A stretch of 64,000 nt of DNA from an uncultured Bacilli bacterium. GTDB lineage: Bacteria > Bacillota_I > Bacilli_A > RF39 > UBA660. The notes beneath the pieces were generated by a model that was not told where the DNA came from, made no database searches, and saw nothing but the letters and a program-made list of their open reading frames with translations. A program made the translations under genes and the position numbers. Below are positions 53,319 to 62,692 of this stretch, piece by piece; the first letter of the stretch is position 1; every line of letters starts with the position of its first letter. The stretch covers positions 1-64,000 of the forward strand of contig CAKOZV010000004.1 of the NCBI GenBank assembly GCA_934131695.1. The letters are read 5' to 3'.

Positions 53319-53500
53319 ATATTATCCTCTTTTCTTTAATTGTTTGCTAGTCCTTCTCATTAATCATACCATAATTTACTACAAAAACTAAACTTATTAG
53401 TAGTGAAAAATAATCCTTATTCTTAAAAATTTTGCAACATATTTTTAACAATTGACACTGATGCTCACTATAAATAACAAAAATATATTTATATTAGCAA

Positions 53501-54124
53501 TTAATAATTTATACCTATAAATGTTTTAATATCTTTATCCGTTGGATTTGATGAGAATCTCTGACCTTCAAGCCAATTACCACTACCTGTCTCTTTCTCT
53601 AATAGTTTTCCACTATTACCGATATCAGACGATGCTGATGTACAAAATGGTATAACTGTCTTTCCAGCAAAGTTATTAGCTTTAACAAATGTATTTACTG
53701 GCCAAGCAGCTATTCCCCACCATATAGGATAACCAATTAAAACAGTATCATAACTATCCCAATTAGCTACTTCAGTACTTTCAAGTTCAACATTTCTTAA
53801 AGATTCGTCATCATGTTCTCTTGACACTCTTGATTTAGCATTTGTCCAATCTAAATCATCAGATGTATATATATCTTTTGGTACTATTTCAAAAATATCA
53901 GCACTTAAATTACTAGCAATATTTTTAGCAACTGATTCAGTATGACTCTGAGCAGAATAATATACTACTAGAATTTTTTTATTAGAAGAGGTGGTATCAT
54001 TACCAGAAGTAGATGTACCACTATTTTGATTAGTCTTATTATTTCCATTTAAGACATAGTAAGAACTGGCTCCAATTATAACAATTAATAATATTACTAA
54101 GATTATAGTTATACTTTTTTTCAT
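53501..54124 (-). CDS. Membrane-anchored flavodoxin
   Basis: A 207-residue protein. An N-terminal membrane helix (5-25) and a Ser/Thr/Asn linker precede a flavodoxin domain: the FMN phosphate loop YYSAQSHTESVAKNI (about 54-68), IGYPIWWGIAAWP for the isoalloxazine ring and a TSASSDIGNSG segment. Such flavodoxin-4 proteins carry low-potential electrons, and here the domain sits outside the membrane. AAGGAGATTTATA precedes the ATG. It is 11 bases behind the aldo/keto reductase on the same strand, so the two may form a redox operon. Confidence 0.85.
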   Translation of the reverse strand: MKKSITIILVILLIVIIGASSYYVLNGNNKTNQNSGTSTSGNDTTSSNKKILVVYYSAQSHTESVAKNIASNLSADIFEIVPKDIYTSDDLDWTNAKSRVSREHDDESLRNVELESTEVANWDSYDTVLIGYPIWWGIAAWPVNTFVKANNFAGKTVIPFCTSASSDIGNSGKLLEKETGSGNWLEGQRFSSNPTDKDIKTFIGINY

Positions 54125-54135
54125 TATAAATCTCC

Positions 54136-55028
54136 TTACCAGTTTTTCTTGTCATTACGACAGTCTTCATTTTCTCTTCTTGATTTTACAATATTATCAA
54201 ACCATTCAACCATCTTAGGATCTTGATGATTAAAGAACAAACTATTACTTGTATCTAATTTACTAATCTCTTGCATATCATCTTCTGATAGTTCAAAATC
54301 AAATACATTAAAGTTTTCTTTCATTCTTTCTATATGAGTTGATTTACAAGCGATAATAACTCCTCTTTGGATTAGCCATCTAAGCATTACTTGAGCGGAA
54401 GACTTATTATATTTTTTACTAATACTAACTAATACCTCATTAGTAAATAAACCATTTCTTCCCTCTCCAAAGGGGGTGCCCATGCTTCCATTTTTACTCC
54501 GTATTTTTCCATATTTTCTTGTGCTTCTACTTGAGCATTTAATGGGTTTACCTCAACCTGATTAATTACTGGTACAATGCCTCTACCAAATAAACAAATA
54601 TCAGTTAGTCTATCAGGATAAAAATTAGATACTCCAATCGCTCTAATTTTACCTTCTTCATATAGCTCTTCTAAAGCTCTATAAGCTCCATAATAATCGC
54701 TAAATGGTTGATGAAGTAGTACCAAATCAATATAATCTGTTTTTAACTTTCTTAAAGATTCCATTACGGACTCTTTACAGTTTTCATATCCATAATTATC
54801 AATCCAAACCTTAGTTGTAATAAATAATTCTTCTCTTGGGATACCACATTCTACAATAGCATCTCCCACTTCACTTTCATTAAAATAACTCTGAGCTGTA
54901 TCAATTGCCCTAAATCCTACTTTAATTGCATCAAGTACACATTTCTTTGTTTCTTCTTTAGGTATTTGATAAACTCCAAATCCTAGTATAGGCATTTCTA
55001 CGCCATTATTAAGTTTTACATATTCCAT
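54136..55028 (-). pseudogene. Aldo/keto reductase, frameshifted
   Basis: Two overlapping frames make one NADPH-dependent aldo/keto reductase. The first (54429-55028) has GFGVYQIPKEET, DTAQSYFNESEVG with the active-site Asp and Tyr, the Lys in FITTKVWIDN and VLLHQP; the second (54136-54483) has PFGEGRNGLFTNEV, QVMLRWLIQRGVI and IACKSTHIERMKENF. They should join at AWAP-FGEG. The shift falls on a run of five C (54472-54476 as G on plus), typical of slippage or sequencing error. If real, the enzyme is lost; if an error, it is an intact 290-residue reductase. Confidence 0.85.
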
Positions 55029-55130
55029 ATAATCATCCTTTCTTTAACTACATTACAATTATAAATGTCGGGTGTTAATCCCGGTCAAGCTTTTTTATTT
55101 ATTTCGTAAAATAAGTTATATTCACAGTTA

Positions 55131-57125
55131 TTATCTAATTAGCAAATATGCAAAAGCCATTCCTATAGTAATCCCAATAAATAGTATTAATGCTAAATAA
55201 TTAGTAAAACCATTATCACTAGCAGTATTCGTTTTAACATAAGTTTTACCTTTTAATTGTTGTGTTTTATTATAGTCTTGCTCATTTTCTATACATGAAG
55301 GCATACTTTTATTTGTATCTAATGATTTAACATCATCAAAACTAGTACCATCCCTAATTATCCCAGCTTGCATTGATGAAAGTAATGGTTTATTGGCTCC
55401 TTTAGAATTTTCTTTAGCAATTTTAATATTATTTCTAACTAGATTATGATCATTTTTACCAAATAAAGTCCAATAAGTACTTCTTTGAAATTTAACTCCA
55501 TTATCTAAATAACAATTTCCAATATAATCTTGCATGTTTCTCTTAATAGACCACAACGAATCAGTTACTCCATTATTTTTAGCTGTTTCATAATTACTAA
55601 GAAATTCTTTTTCAAAATGAAAATCATGTTCTGTGCACTCTGTTTTTTTAGGTTTAACAATCTTTATTTCTCCGTCCACTACAAGTTTACCATCTTGAAT
55701 TCTTTTTATCATCTTAGCTGTCTCTGTAAGATTCTGTTTACCCTTTTCTGTCATTACATCTTCATCTGATAAATGCATTTGATCTCCAAAAGAATCTATT
55801 AAATCAGGACTTAACTTATCTATTTCAAATAAAACTTCTTCTACCTTATCTCTTTTTTGTGGACTTTCTGTTAGTGTTGTTTCATTATACATAAATTCTA
55901 CACCTACTGGTTTTTTTATATCATCAAAACAAGATACAATTTCATTAATAGTTATTCCAAAATTCTTTTCCCACACCATATCATAAGAAGAATCTTTAAA
56001 AGTTTTATTTTTTTCCACAAGTTCATTAAATATTTCGACAGTATTTATTACCTTAGAGCCATCAGCTAATTGTTTATTGTTCTCTTCTATAAAGTCTATA
56101 GATTTTTTAACAAAAGCTTTCATTTCTGCAAGGATTTGATCATGATCCTTTATGCTTTTACCTTGTCTTAATAAATTATCAACATGAGACTGATCAAATA
56201 AAGCATGATACCTCATATGTTTATTATGACTCATACAATAATAAAAGGCTTTTTCTGTTAAGTATGGATCAAATACTTTTCCATTAGATGACTGATAAAT
56301 AGTATTATCAAACTTACCAGTAGCTATTATAATAGTGTCTATTGATGGGTCATTTGAAATTAGGTTAGATAAACTTTTCATTTCTTCATAAGAAACTGAT
56401 TTAACATTTTCAAAATCATCTTTCATATAACGATTAAATTGGGTTATAAAATCTACACCATGTCTTTGTTGTAAATATTTATAAGCATCATCTATCTTTC
56501 CTTGGGAAATAAAAGATAAACAGTCATCTTGCTCTTGAGTAGAAATACCTAATTTTTCTAATTTTACTTTTGCTTGTTGCTCAATGCTACTCATTTTAGC
56601 ATTGTCTAAATAACTAATTAAACTATCTTGATACTTTTGATATAAATTTTTTTTAGCATCTTCTAATTCATCGATTGTTTGAATCAACTTATAATTAGGT
56701 ATAACATCTTCTACCGTCATATTTGGAAACTGTCCACAAATATTTTCTACATAATTTTTTAGCTCTTCTTTAGATTTTAGTTCAGTAATCATTAATAAAT
56801 CAATTTGTTGTTGGCTTAAATATATACCGTTTTTACTAGTATTTAATTGCAAAGAAGCTAATTCTCTAGATTTCCCAAGCTGATTATTTTCTGTAAATTT
56901 TGCTAAATGGTTTTGAAACTTAACAAAATCTTCTATCGTTTGATTGGCAATTTCATTAACTTTAGGAATTATTTCTGACTTCAAGTCACCATTTGAATTT
57001 TTAAACATTTCTATTGCCTTTTTCTTCTTTTCATCAGTTATTAAACCTACATATTTAGAATTAATACTTAATACAAGTTCATTAATATACTGTTCTATTA
57101 ACTGTTTCTTTTGCTCACTATTCAT
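55131..57125 (-). CDS. Tail-anchored protein with a GH10 xylanase-like domain
   Basis: A 664-residue protein without signal peptide but with a C-terminal membrane helix (about 642-662, ALILFIGITIGMAFAYLLI). The first 230 residues are helical. From about 255 to 530 the pattern follows glycoside hydrolase 10: RYHALFDQSH (HTLVWHSQ in xylanases), VEIFNELVE with N367-E368 (WDVVNE, acid/base), FMYNETTL (NDY), DSFGDQMHLS (GIGSQMH) and KTECTEHDF with E499 (ITELDV, nucleophile). So both catalytic Glu may be kept, yet the protein looks intracellular. AAGGTGGTAGAAT precedes the ATG. Its substrate and role are unknown. Confidence 0.6.
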   Translation of the reverse strand: MNSEQKKQLIEQYINELVLSINSKYVGLITDEKKKKAIEMFKNSNGDLKSEIIPKVNEIANQTIEDFVKFQNHLAKFTENNQLGKSRELASLQLNTSKNGIYLSQQQIDLLMITELKSKEELKNYVENICGQFPNMTVEDVIPNYKLIQTIDELEDAKKNLYQKYQDSLISYLDNAKMSSIEQQAKVKLEKLGISTQEQDDCLSFISQGKIDDAYKYLQQRHGVDFITQFNRYMKDDFENVKSVSYEEMKSLSNLISNDPSIDTIIIATGKFDNTIYQSSNGKVFDPYLTEKAFYYCMSHNKHMRYHALFDQSHVDNLLRQGKSIKDHDQILAEMKAFVKKSIDFIEENNKQLADGSKVINTVEIFNELVEKNKTFKDSSYDMVWEKNFGITINEIVSCFDDIKKPVGVEFMYNETTLTESPQKRDKVEEVLFEIDKLSPDLIDSFGDQMHLSDEDVMTEKGKQNLTETAKMIKRIQDGKLVVDGEIKIVKPKKTECTEHDFHFEKEFLSNYETAKNNGVTDSLWSIKRNMQDYIGNCYLDNGVKFQRSTYWTLFGKNDHNLVRNNIKIAKENSKGANKPLLSSMQAGIIRDGTSFDDVKSLDTNKSMPSCIENEQDYNKTQQLKGKTYVKTNTASDNGFTNYLALILFIGITIGMAFAYLLIR

Positions 57126-57241
57126 ATTCTACCACCTTACGATATAATTATTTATCTATATTATAACATTTAACCAATTATGTTTTTTATAAAATTATGT
57201 TATTATGTGTAAATTAAATACCTAAATAGCCATCATAATAC

Positions 57242-57277
57242 AAAAAAACATCTAATATTATAAACTACTAGATGTTT
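57242..57277 (-). terminator. Terminator of pta
   Basis: On the minus strand AAACATCTA pairs with TAGATGTTT (9 bp), followed by four further T. It lies 9 bases beyond the pta stop. Confidence 0.8.
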
Positions 57278-57285
57278 CTAATTAA

Positions 57286-58293
57286 TTATTTTATAGCAGA
57301 AGACTGTAAAGCAGTAATAGCAATTACCCCAACTATATCACTAGCATTACATCCTCTAGATAAATCATTTATTGGCTTAGCAAGTCCTTGAGTAACTGGC
57401 CCATAAGCTTTAGCAAGTCCTAATCTTTCAGTTATTTTATAGGCGATATTACCAGCATCTAAATCAGGAAATACTAAAACATTGGCACTACCTGCTACTT
57501 TTGAACCAGGTGCTTTTCTCTCTCCTATTTCTTTAACAATAGCAGCATCAAACTGTAATTCACCATCTAAAGTGATATCTTTTAAACTTTCCCTAGCAAG
57601 GTCTACCGCTTTTACTACTTTTTCACTATCAGGACATTTTGAAGATCCATAAGTAGAATGTGATAGAAAAGCTACTTTCGGAGTATCTTCTACTAATAAT
57701 TCAAAACTTTCAGCACTACTTTTAGCAATATCTACTAATTGTTCACTAGTAGGATTTTGATTTAATCCACAATCTGAATAAATAAATACCCCATTAGAAC
57801 CATACTGCTTTTGTGGAGTATCCATCAAAAAGAAAGATGAGGCTGTCTTAACATTAGGTGCTGTCTTAATAATTTGTAAAGCTACACGTAAAGTATCAGA
57901 ACTAGAGTGAACTGCTCCACTAACCATTCCATCAGCATAATTAAGTTTAACAAGCATAGCTCCAAAATAAGGATAGTCGTTAGCAAGTATTTCACTAGCT
58001 TTATCAAGAGTCATTCCCTTTTTCTTTCTTAACTCATAATAAGTATTAACACACAAATCAAAGTCAGTAAACTTAACTGGTTCTATTATCTTACATCCAT
58101 CAAGAGAAATATTGTTCTTTCTTGCTAAAGATAAAATATCTTCTTCCTTACCAATCAAATAAATATCCGCAATATTTTCCCTAACAGTGATAGCTGCAGC
58201 TTCTAAAGTTCTAATATCATCTGTTTCTGGTAAAACTATTTTTTTCTTCTCATTTTTCTTTACTCTATAAATTATCTTTTCTATAAAATCCAT
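57286..58293 (-). CDS. pta: Phosphate acetyltransferase
   Basis: A 335-residue enzyme that converts acetyl-CoA and phosphate to acetyl phosphate, the step before ATP and acetate formation in fermentation. Family segments: VLPETDDIRTLEAA, DGMVSGAVHSSSDTLR, GVFIYSDCGLNQNPT, FLSHSTYGS, GELQFDAAIV and PDLDAGNIAYKITERLG, all intact. GAGGAGGAGTAAGAT precedes the ATG. It starts three bases after the nuclease gene ends on the same strand. An acetate kinase is not in the window. Confidence 0.95.
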   Translation of the reverse strand: MDFIEKIIYRVKKNEKKKIVLPETDDIRTLEAAAITVRENIADIYLIGKEEDILSLARKNNISLDGCKIIEPVKFTDFDLCVNTYYELRKKKGMTLDKASEILANDYPYFGAMLVKLNYADGMVSGAVHSSSDTLRVALQIIKTAPNVKTASSFFLMDTPQKQYGSNGVFIYSDCGLNQNPTSEQLVDIAKSSAESFELLVEDTPKVAFLSHSTYGSSKCPDSEKVVKAVDLARESLKDITLDGELQFDAAIVKEIGERKAPGSKVAGSANVLVFPDLDAGNIAYKITERLGLAKAYGPVTQGLAKPINDLSRGCNASDIVGVIAITALQSSAIK

Positions 58294-58296
58294 ATC

Positions 58297-59007
58297 TTAC
58301 TCCTCCTCTAATTTACTTTCTCCTGTTTTATAATCTATAGTAACACCTTTTTGAACATTATATACATAAACATTAAATGATAACTTTCCCTTATCCTCAA
58401 TTGAATATGCTTCCATATATGCTCCATTTGCTACTAAATTATCACCATCAAAAACAGGGGTTACTCTATATAAAACATGATTATTAGTCTCTTTTATATA
58501 ATTAGCTACTTTATTCTCAAAAGGTAACATTCCATCTACATTCATACTTCTAGTACAAGTCATTAAATTTTTGGGATTAGCATTTTGTCCAGTTAATTGA
58601 TGGGCAATTAAATGACATCTATTATATAAATATTTTCCATCAACAAAATCATACTTAACTGTATGCCATCCAGCTGGTTTAATCATCCCTATACTACCTC
58701 TTTTAGTAGTTGGCATTGTACTTTTACTAACAAGAGCAAAAGCTACTCCTACTCTACCTAAGGAATCTAAATCACTATATTCTTCTTTTTCTGTTAACTC
58801 TTTTTCACTATCTGTAAATGTTGGTTTATTATTATTTACCTCTTTATAAGGTTCATTATCATAACTTGGTATACTAATAACATCACTTGTATTATTACTA
58901 TTATCTTTATAAGCATAAGATGGTAATATATATTGATAACTAACTACTGCTATTAAGACAATTAAACTTAACAGCGATGTTACTAGTTTCTTATTCTTTC
59001 TACTCAT
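58297..59007 (-). CDS. Exported DNA/RNA non-specific endonuclease (NucA/EndA type)
   Basis: A 236-residue nuclease. N-terminal membrane anchor (8-28), an acidic linker, then the beta-beta-alpha metal core: YNRCHLIAHQL supplies the catalytic His (the DRGH box in EndA appears as NRCH) and ENKVANYIKETNNHVLY with Asn for Mg2+. NLMTCTRSMNVDGMLPFEN is typical of Gram-positive DNA entry or scavenging nucleases. The ATG at 59007 after AAAGGATGG is chosen over a codon just upstream. It should degrade external DNA for nutrients or uptake. Confidence 0.88.
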   Translation of the reverse strand: MSRKNKKLVTSLLSLIVLIAVVSYQYILPSYAYKDNSNNTSDVISIPSYDNEPYKEVNNNKPTFTDSEKELTEKEEYSDLDSLGRVGVAFALVSKSTMPTTKRGSIGMIKPAGWHTVKYDFVDGKYLYNRCHLIAHQLTGQNANPKNLMTCTRSMNVDGMLPFENKVANYIKETNNHVLYRVTPVFDGDNLVANGAYMEAYSIEDKGKLSFNVYVYNVQKGVTIDYKTGESKLEEE

Positions 59008-59115
59008 CAAACCATCCTTTCCCTATTTATTGTATCATAAGATTACAAGATTTTTTAGAAATTTATTTTCTTATTTAATACTTTATGATAAACTTTAGAT
59101 AAAGATGGAGGATTT

Positions 59116-60180
59116 ATGAAAAAGAAGAAGAAAAGAAAAAAGATTATTACCTTTATTACACTCTTCATTATAATAATTATTATATTAGTATATCTAGCAT
59201 CAACTAATAAAATTGAGATAAAAATTCCATTTACTGATATTAATACAACTAAAACAGAAAAGAAAAAATTAACTATATATGATGAAGATAGTAATAAAAG
59301 ACCAATTGCTGTTATGATAGACAATAATGTTGGTTACTCTTCTCAAGTAGGATTACAAGATGCTTTTGTAACTTATGAAGCAATAGTAGAAGGTGGCCTT
59401 ACTAGAATGATGGCTATATTTAAAGATACCAATACAGCATTAATAGGACCAGTTAGAAGTTCTAGACATTACTTTTTAGATTATGCTTTAGAATATGACT
59501 CACTTTATGCCCACTTTGGTTGGAGTACTTTTGCTGAAAATGATATCAAGTCTTTAAGAGTAAATAATATTAATGGATTATATGTAGATAGTGCTTACTG
59601 GCGTGATAGAAAGATTGCTGCTCCCCATAATGTTTTTACTAACATAGAAACTTTATATAAGAGTGCGGAAAATCTTGGTTACCAAACAACTACTGATGAG
59701 TGGGAAGCTCTACCAATAACTAGTGACAATGTAGATTTAACGAAAATAAAGAATAAGACTTGTACTGATACTGATTGTGATACTGGTTTAGTACAAGCTA
59801 ACAAAGTAACTATTCCCTATTCTAATAGTCAAACAAGAAGTTATGCCTATGATAGTGAAAGAAAAGTTTATCTAAGATATATGAATCATAATGCTCATAT
59901 AGATAGAGATAGTAAAGAACAATATCATTATAAAAATATTATTATTATCAAGGTTAGAAATAAAACTTTAGATAATTATGGTAGGCAAGACTTGGATACA
60001 ACAGGTACTAAAGAAGCATATTATATAACAAATGGATATGCCATACCAATAACTGCTAAGAAAAATTCAAGAAGTGGTAAAACCATCTATAATTATATGG
60101 ATGGTAGCGAAGTTAGATTAAATGATGGAAATACTTTCATTCAAATAGAACCTGTTAATATGACTCCATCATTTGAGTAG
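59116..60180 (+). CDS. YerB-like DUF3048 domain protein
   Basis: A 354-residue protein with a very basic N-terminus (MKKKKKRKK), a membrane helix (11-28) and an external DUF3048 region: RPIAVMIDNN, TYEAIVEGGLTRMMAIF, IGPVRSSRHYFLDYA, YAHFGWS and the C-terminal GYAIPITAKKNSRSGKTIYN part. YerB of Bacillus subtilis is a lipoprotein of unknown function; this one has no lipobox Cys and is held by the helix. GATGGAGGATTT precedes the ATG. It is followed 17 bases later by the GNAT-like gene. Confidence 0.85.
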   Translation: MKKKKKRKKIITFITLFIIIIIILVYLASTNKIEIKIPFTDINTTKTEKKKLTIYDEDSNKRPIAVMIDNNVGYSSQVGLQDAFVTYEAIVEGGLTRMMAIFKDTNTALIGPVRSSRHYFLDYALEYDSLYAHFGWSTFAENDIKSLRVNNINGLYVDSAYWRDRKIAAPHNVFTNIETLYKSAENLGYQTTTDEWEALPITSDNVDLTKIKNKTCTDTDCDTGLVQANKVTIPYSNSQTRSYAYDSERKVYLRYMNHNAHIDRDSKEQYHYKNIIIIKVRNKTLDNYGRQDLDTTGTKEAYYITNGYAIPITAKKNSRSGKTIYNYMDGSEVRLNDGNTFIQIEPVNMTPSFE

Positions 60181-60197
60181 TAGTAAGGGGTAGTAGT

Positions 60198-60704
60198 ATG
60201 TATGAATGGTTAAATTTAGAATTATTAGATTATAAAAATAAAGATGACATATGGGACTTAATAAACTTATTTGAAGATGGAACATTACAAGAATATAGTG
60301 AATTACCACCAAGATGTCCCTTTGTCTTTCTTATTCAAAAGTATAGAGAAGTTAATGGTAATAAATCACATAAACCAATTGGATTCATATTTTTAGAATC
60401 AAAAGATATCACTAGTGACGACTTATATATACATTTTGGTATAACAAAAGATGAAAGAAATAAAGGATATATGAAACAAGCACTTTATATTCTAAATCAT
60501 AAACTAATAGGTAATACTATGGAACAAGAAGAACATTTAAAAGATTATGAAAAAATATTAACATCTTCTAATATCCTAGCAATTAATGAAAAAGACAATA
60601 ATATAGTAAAACACTTATTACAAAATAATTGCTATTATATTAATTCTAAACAACAAATATATTATATGGGATTTAATGAAAGAAAAAAGCTACTTACCAA
60701 ATAA
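60198..60704 (+). CDS. GNAT-family acetyltransferase-like protein
   Basis: A 168-residue cytoplasmic protein. IGFIFLES (beta strand 4) and LYIHFGITKDERNKGYMKQAL (acetyl-CoA loop, with the R-x-x-G-Y/x in place of the usual Q/R-x-x-G-x-G/A) suggest a GNAT fold. The last part, NNCYYINSKQQIYYMGF, fits the typical final strands. The substrate is unknown. TAAGGGGTAGTAGT lies before the ATG. It is probably transcribed with the YerB-like gene and ends in a shared terminator. Confidence 0.65.
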   Translation: MYEWLNLELLDYKNKDDIWDLINLFEDGTLQEYSELPPRCPFVFLIQKYREVNGNKSHKPIGFIFLESKDITSDDLYIHFGITKDERNKGYMKQALYILNHKLIGNTMEQEEHLKDYEKILTSSNILAINEKDNNIVKHLLQNNCYYINSKQQIYYMGFNERKKLLTK

Positions 60705-60718
60705 GTAACTTTTTTAAT
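60683..60718. terminator. Bidirectional terminator after the GNAT-like gene
   Basis: GCTACTTA and TAAGTAAC (with flanking A and T runs on both sides) form a hairpin that includes the end of the GNAT-like gene and the stop of the convergent LysM gene. Confidence 0.75.
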
Positions 60719-61673
60719 ATGCTTTCTCTTGAATATTTTTATTTATTTCAATATTTCTATTAGTTAATATATCAGAATACCCAGATACTTTTAAAGTCTC
60801 ATCCATAAGGATTCTATTATCGTCTTTATTATTTATTAGTTGTAAATATTCTGCTGAAGTATTATGATTATTAGCAATAATATCTAAAGTTTCTCCACCA
60901 CCAACTCTTGTTATTAAATCAAAATCATTTGATACTTTAACATATTCTTGGAATCTAAGTAATCCCTCAGTAAGAGAATCAGTAAACTTATTGACATCAG
61001 TATTTCCATCTACTGCTATTGTTACAAAACGACTAGCTCCTTTTTCACCTAAAGAGTTTTCAACAGGAGATTCTTTTAAAGTTGGATGTCCACTATCGTC
61101 ATATCCTTTTATACCACACTGAATATCCATATCAGTTAAACCATTGCTTCTTAAAGAACTATTAAGACTTACTGCTAATGGATCTGTTTGATTATCACGA
61201 TCATTATACTGACCAATAATTTTTGTCTTACCATCATTATTATAATCAAGTAAACTTATATAAGTCTCACTACCATTCATATTTTCAATGCTATAAGAAT
61301 CGGCAACAGTTTCTACAGAAACACCTTCACTTGCTAATTTAGTTGAAAGAGAATTTATAAAATTATCTTGTACTCCATCATTTACTAAGACAATATTTAA
61401 ATCATTTAAGTCTGTAATATCTGCATAAATAGTATCATCTGCCGTTTCTGTCTCTTTTGGAATTACAGGATCATCAATTCTAGTATGACTATTATAAGCG
61501 ATAGAAGCACCAGTTATAGCTACAGCAAAAACAGCAATACCTACTCTAGTTTTAAATCTCTGTTTAGCTCTAGCTTGTCTTTGTCTTTCAATTTTAGCCA
61601 TTCTTAACATCTGTTTTTTTCGTTGATTTAAATCAATAATTTTAGATTCATTTACCTCTAGATTTCTTACCAT
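60714..61673 (-). CDS. LysM-domain membrane protein
   Basis: A 319-residue protein. A basic N-terminus (about 1-44, KKQMLRMAKIERQRQARAKQ), one membrane helix (45-63), a central external domain (about 80-250) and a C-terminal LysM (about 255-303: GGGETLDIIANNHNTSAEYL, then INNKDDNRILMDETL) that binds peptidoglycan. The middle contains NIVLVNDGVQDNFINSL and DNDGKTKIIGQYN-like parts that I cannot place; it might be an inactive amidase-like or polysaccharide deacetylase-related fold. AGGTGATATT precedes the ATG. It follows the two small membrane proteins. Confidence 0.75.
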   Translation of the reverse strand: MVRNLEVNESKIIDLNQRKKQMLRMAKIERQRQARAKQRFKTRVGIAVFAVAITGASIAYNSHTRIDDPVIPKETETADDTIYADITDLNDLNIVLVNDGVQDNFINSLSTKLASEGVSVETVADSYSIENMNGSETYISLLDYNNDGKTKIIGQYNDRDNQTDPLAVSLNSSLRSNGLTDMDIQCGIKGYDDSGHPTLKESPVENSLGEKGASRFVTIAVDGNTDVNKFTDSLTEGLLRFQEYVKVSNDFDLITRVGGGETLDIIANNHNTSAEYLQLINNKDDNRILMDETLKVSGYSDILTNRNIEINKNIQEKAY

Positions 61674-61681
61674 AATATCAC

Positions 61682-62014
61682 CTACTTCTTCTCACTAATA
61701 ATTGTTAAAAGTTTTATAATTTCACCAAAACCATATATTAAGGAACAAAATACAAAACTAACTAACCAAAATATTAAAGTTAATGCAAGATTATATTCTG
61801 TATTAGTACAAGTTTTAAATAATGTAGACGTTTCCGTACAAGCTGGAAAAATATTTCCTAGAATAATACCAATTATAAAAAAGAAAGCAAATAATAAGTA
61901 AGCTAATTTTTGATAGAAGTTATGTTCTCTAGTCTTAGTTACCTCTTTACTAATCTTTTTTAACTTAGGAAGTGGTTTCTTTTCCATTTCTATCTCATCA
62001 AATAAATCTTTCAT
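61682..62014 (-). CDS. Small two-helix membrane protein
   Basis: A 110-residue protein with a polar N-terminus and two membrane helices (about 37-57 and 77-97) around an external loop with two Cys (PACTETSTLFKTCTN). No known motif. The start ATG shares one base with the stop of the preceding gene (ATAATG), so translation is coupled. It lies 8 bases before the LysM gene, and the three genes likely act together in the envelope. Confidence 0.6.
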   Translation of the reverse strand: MKDLFDEIEMEKKPLPKLKKISKEVTKTREHNFYQKLAYLLFAFFFIIGIILGNIFPACTETSTLFKTCTNTEYNLALTLIFWLVSFVFCSLIYGFGEIIKLLTIISEKK

Positions 62015-62667
62015 TATTTATCACTCTCCTCTTCTTTTTTTATTTTTTTCTTTTTAGAAGAAGATACTTTCATATCATCATATTCTTTATATAAGGATAT
62101 ATATCTAGCAAATAGAAAATAGAATAAAACTTCCAATAGAGAAATAACTATACTTTCAAATGATGTTGAATTAATAAGAGCTACTACTAAATGAATAACT
62201 AACAAAGTAGTAATCAAATAGAAATACTGTTCATTTTTTAACTCTACTATTACACTAGTACTTAAATGAAGTTCCTTACCAATTACCGTATTTGAAATAA
62301 AAGCATATAGAAAATAAACTGTAAATAGTATATTAATTCCTAACTGCAAAAGAGAATCTAATCCAAATGACTGAAACACAGTAAACATACTTGCTAAGGT
62401 AATTAAGCCAAAGAATATAAGCATAATTACATTTAAATGATCAAAATATTTCTTTCCCACTTTAAAGTGAAGTAGAGCAAAATAGATTAATGTTAAAACA
62501 TAAATACTATTATGATTTAAAATAGATCTAATAATATCAGTAGTACCCAACTGACTATTAATCGCAAATGACTGTGATAAAATTATTAACACCACTAATA
62601 ATCCAATAATAACATACGTAACTAGTCTTGGACTATCAAACCAATCTTTTTCTTTACTATCTTTCAT
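62014..62667 (-). CDS. Multi-spanning membrane protein of unknown function
   Basis: A 217-residue protein with about six predicted membrane helices between residues 13 and 188 (VIIGLLVVLIILSQSFAI, LTLIYFALLHF, LITLASMFTVFQSF) and a basic cytoplasmic tail (KKKKIKKEEESDK). I do not recognise a transporter or enzyme motif. GAAGGTGTTTGT precedes the ATG. It is followed by, and overlapped by one base with, the small two-helix membrane protein. Confidence 0.6.
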   Translation of the reverse strand: MKDSKEKDWFDSPRLVTYVIIGLLVVLIILSQSFAINSQLGTTDIIRSILNHNSIYVLTLIYFALLHFKVGKKYFDHLNVIMLIFFGLITLASMFTVFQSFGLDSLLQLGINILFTVYFLYAFISNTVIGKELHLSTSVIVELKNEQYFYLITTLLVIHLVVALINSTSFESIVISLLEVLFYFLFARYISLYKEYDDMKVSSSKKKKIKKEEESDK

Positions 62668-62692
62668 ACAAACACCTTCTTTTTATTTAATA

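Noticed and set aside
53319..53500. A small gene or RNA in the 182-base gap behind the flavodoxin side
   Set aside because: I saw no ORF with a ribosome site and no stable hairpin; a weak minus-strand promoter for the metallopeptidase gene (TATGAT) is all that can be suggested.
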